In this document: positions 4,843 through 5,473 of the stretch, piece by piece
Position numbering within the stretch: the stretch's first letter is position 1
Layout: the number at the start of each line of letters is the position of its first letter
Origin: Oscillospiraceae bacterium
GTDB lineage: Bacteria; Bacillota; Clostridia; Oscillospirales; Ruminococcaceae
Reading direction: 5' to 3'
DNA length: 5,473 nt
NCBI GenBank assembly: GCA_003453215.1
Contig: DMMB01000071.1
Coordinates: 27,583 to 33,055, forward strand
The notes under the pieces: model-generated
Told to the model about the DNA's origin: nothing
Database searches by the model: none
The model's input: the letters and a program-made list of their open reading frames with translations, nothing else
Position numbers and translations under genes: made by a program

Positions 4843-5046
4843 TTAAGCATTGGTGTTCGCGTTTATCCAGCCTATAAACTTTTCTTTCGGTACGACGATG
4901 CGGGAGCCGATACGCAGCGAAGGGAAGCCATCACTGCGCACAAGTTCATACGCACCTGCGCGGGATATGCCGAGGACGGATGCCACATCCGGTACGGACA
5001 GCATCAGCGGCAGGTCGTCGTAGTTCGTATATTTTGTTTTGTTCAA
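4843..5046 (-). CDS. Excisionase-like helix-turn-helix DNA-binding protein (TTG start)
   Basis: 67 aa. The pattern LSVPDVASVLGISRAGAYELVRSDGFPSLRIGSRIVVPKEKFIGWI is the winged-helix fold of the excisionase/MerR-like HTH_17 family: helix-turn-helix (about residues 16-35), then a wing with RIGSRIVV and a K/F helix that usually ends these proteins. Such proteins bend attachment-site DNA and steer the integrase toward excision, and may also repress. The start is taken as TTG at 5046 because AGGAGG (5054-5059) is 7 nt upstream. No ATG lies between that site and the HTH; the next in-frame ATG, at the Met of LPLMLSV, would remove the first 14 residues. The upstream gene's stop codon overlaps the ribosome binding site, so translation is likely coupled. 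Position just before int supports the excisionase role, which is not proven. Confidence 0.87.
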   Translation of the reverse strand: MNKTKYTNYDDLPLMLSVPDVASVLGISRAGAYELVRSDGFPSLRIGSRIVVPKEKFIGWINANTNA

Positions 5047-5053
5047 ATGTGTT

Positions 5054-5059
5054 CCTCCT
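5054..5059 (-). promoter_or_regulatory. Ribosome binding site that fixes the TTG start of the excisionase gene
   Basis: AGGAGG on the minus strand begins inside the TAG stop of the preceding gene (TAGGAGG) and lies 7 nt before the TTG at 5046. This explains the lack of an ATG and implies termination-reinitiation coupling. Confidence 0.8.
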
Positions 5060-5473
5060 AATATGACTGTGTAGGATAGTTCGCAGGATCTTCGTGATCG
5101 TTCTCGCGGTGACCGAGCGCAATCTTCCACTCCTGCAATTCTTTGCGGCGTTTTCTGTCGAGCTGCAAGCCACGATAACCAGAAGCACCGACGTTATCCC
5201 GAAAGATATTTCCCATGTGGTGCAGCATGCGAATCATACAGGCAGAGACGGATTCGGGTGGCAGGGAACGGCGTTCCGGTGTTGGTGGAGCGCTTTCAAG
5301 TGTAGTCTGTTGCAGCTCGTTGCATACAACGCCCTCATCCTGCTGCTCAATCATCTGCACTACTTCACGTATGACCATATTACGCACGGGTTTGAACTCT
5401 TTCTGCTGAGAGAGCGGCACACGTGCGGGATTCGCTTTCGAGTAAAAACTGAATGTGCGATTTATGAATTTGC
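5058..5473 (-). CDS. C-terminal part of an unrecognised element protein, cut by the window edge
   Basis: The frame is open from the window edge to the TAG at 5058-5060, about 137 codons. A GTG at 5420 could be read as a start, but the frame continues upstream without a stop and with protein-like composition (RTFSFYSKANPARVPLSQQK), so I treat the gene as incomplete. The visible part has an N-terminal charged helical piece (KPVRNMVIREVVQMIEQ), a low-complexity linker rich in Pro, Ser and Glu (about 5235-5330), a second helix (MIRMLHHMGNIFRDNV) and a basic tail with DRKRRKELQEWKIALGHRENDHED. No catalytic motif is seen. The basic DRKR...GHRENDHED tail reminds me of the C-termini of MobA/MobL-type relaxases from clostridial elements, but that is memory, not a search result. 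It sits directly before the excisionase gene, probably in the same transcript. Confidence 0.65.
   Translation of the reverse strand, partial: KFINRTFSFYSKANPARVPLSQQKEFKPVRNMVIREVVQMIEQQDEGVVCNELQQTTLESAPPTPERRSLPPESVSACMIRMLHHMGNIFRDNVGASGYRGLQLDRKRRKELQEWKIALGHRENDHEDPANYPTQSY

Larger units (their letters stand above)
3293..5473. mobile_element. One end of an integrative element (integrase, excisionase, further gene), partial
   Basis: A tyrosine integrase, a small excisionase-like HTH protein and a gene running off the window lie on the minus strand next to a tRNA gene, the standard layout of an integrated genomic island, prophage or conjugative element. The left boundary is placed just after tRNA-Tyr by inference; the right end is not in the window. 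From 3323 to 3582 there is no gene, only short repeats and hairpins that may be integrase sites. The type of element cannot be settled without the rest of it. Confidence 0.7.

Noticed and set aside
4635..4850. 71-codon minus-strand frame overlapping the start of int
   Set aside because: It overlaps the integrase start in another frame and has low-complexity Ala/Ser sequence; no sign of a real gene.

Overview
The window looks like chromosomal DNA from an anaerobic Firmicute of the class Clostridia, with a mobile element integrated at its right-hand end. The reasons are a clostridial-type [FeFe]-hydrogenase-like protein, strong Shine-Dalgarno sites (GGAGG, AGGAGG), tRNAs with encoded CCA, and an integrase of the kind common in gut Clostridia. 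The species cannot be told from this sequence.

Left part (about 11-2540, minus strand): a tight four-gene operon read from a good sigma-A-type promoter at 2511-2539. Gene order in transcription is a small DRTGG-domain protein (2115-2456), an RsbW/SpoIIAB-like GHKL ATPase (1689-2108), a monomeric [FeFe]-hydrogenase-like protein with two N-terminal 4Fe-4S sites and a C-terminal Fe-S domain (330-1658), and a second, cysteine-rich DRTGG protein (11-343). Spacings of 6 nt, 30 nt and a 14-nt overlap argue for one mRNA. The hydrogenase has the four H-cluster cysteines but lacks the usual proton-relay cysteine and several other pocket residues. This matches the putative sensory hydrogenases (HydS-like) and suggests a hydrogen or redox signalling module rather than bulk hydrogen metabolism.

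Middle part (2640-3330, plus strand): a divergent promoter drives a single acyl carrier protein gene (2747-2980) that ends in a strong intrinsic terminator. A separate promoter (TTGACT-17-TATAGT) then drives a two-gene tRNA unit, tRNA-Thr(UGU) and tRNA-Tyr(GUA), closed by a 12-13 bp hairpin.

Right part (3293-5473 and beyond): one end of an integrative element next to the tRNA-Tyr 3' end. On the minus strand it carries a tyrosine integrase (3583-4743), a small MerR/excisionase-like HTH protein with a TTG start (4843-5046), and the C-terminal part of a larger protein that runs off the window (5058-5473). The 260 bp between the tRNA unit and int hold short repeats, a 10-bp palindrome and a probable int terminator. 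This is where the attachment and integrase-binding sites would be expected.
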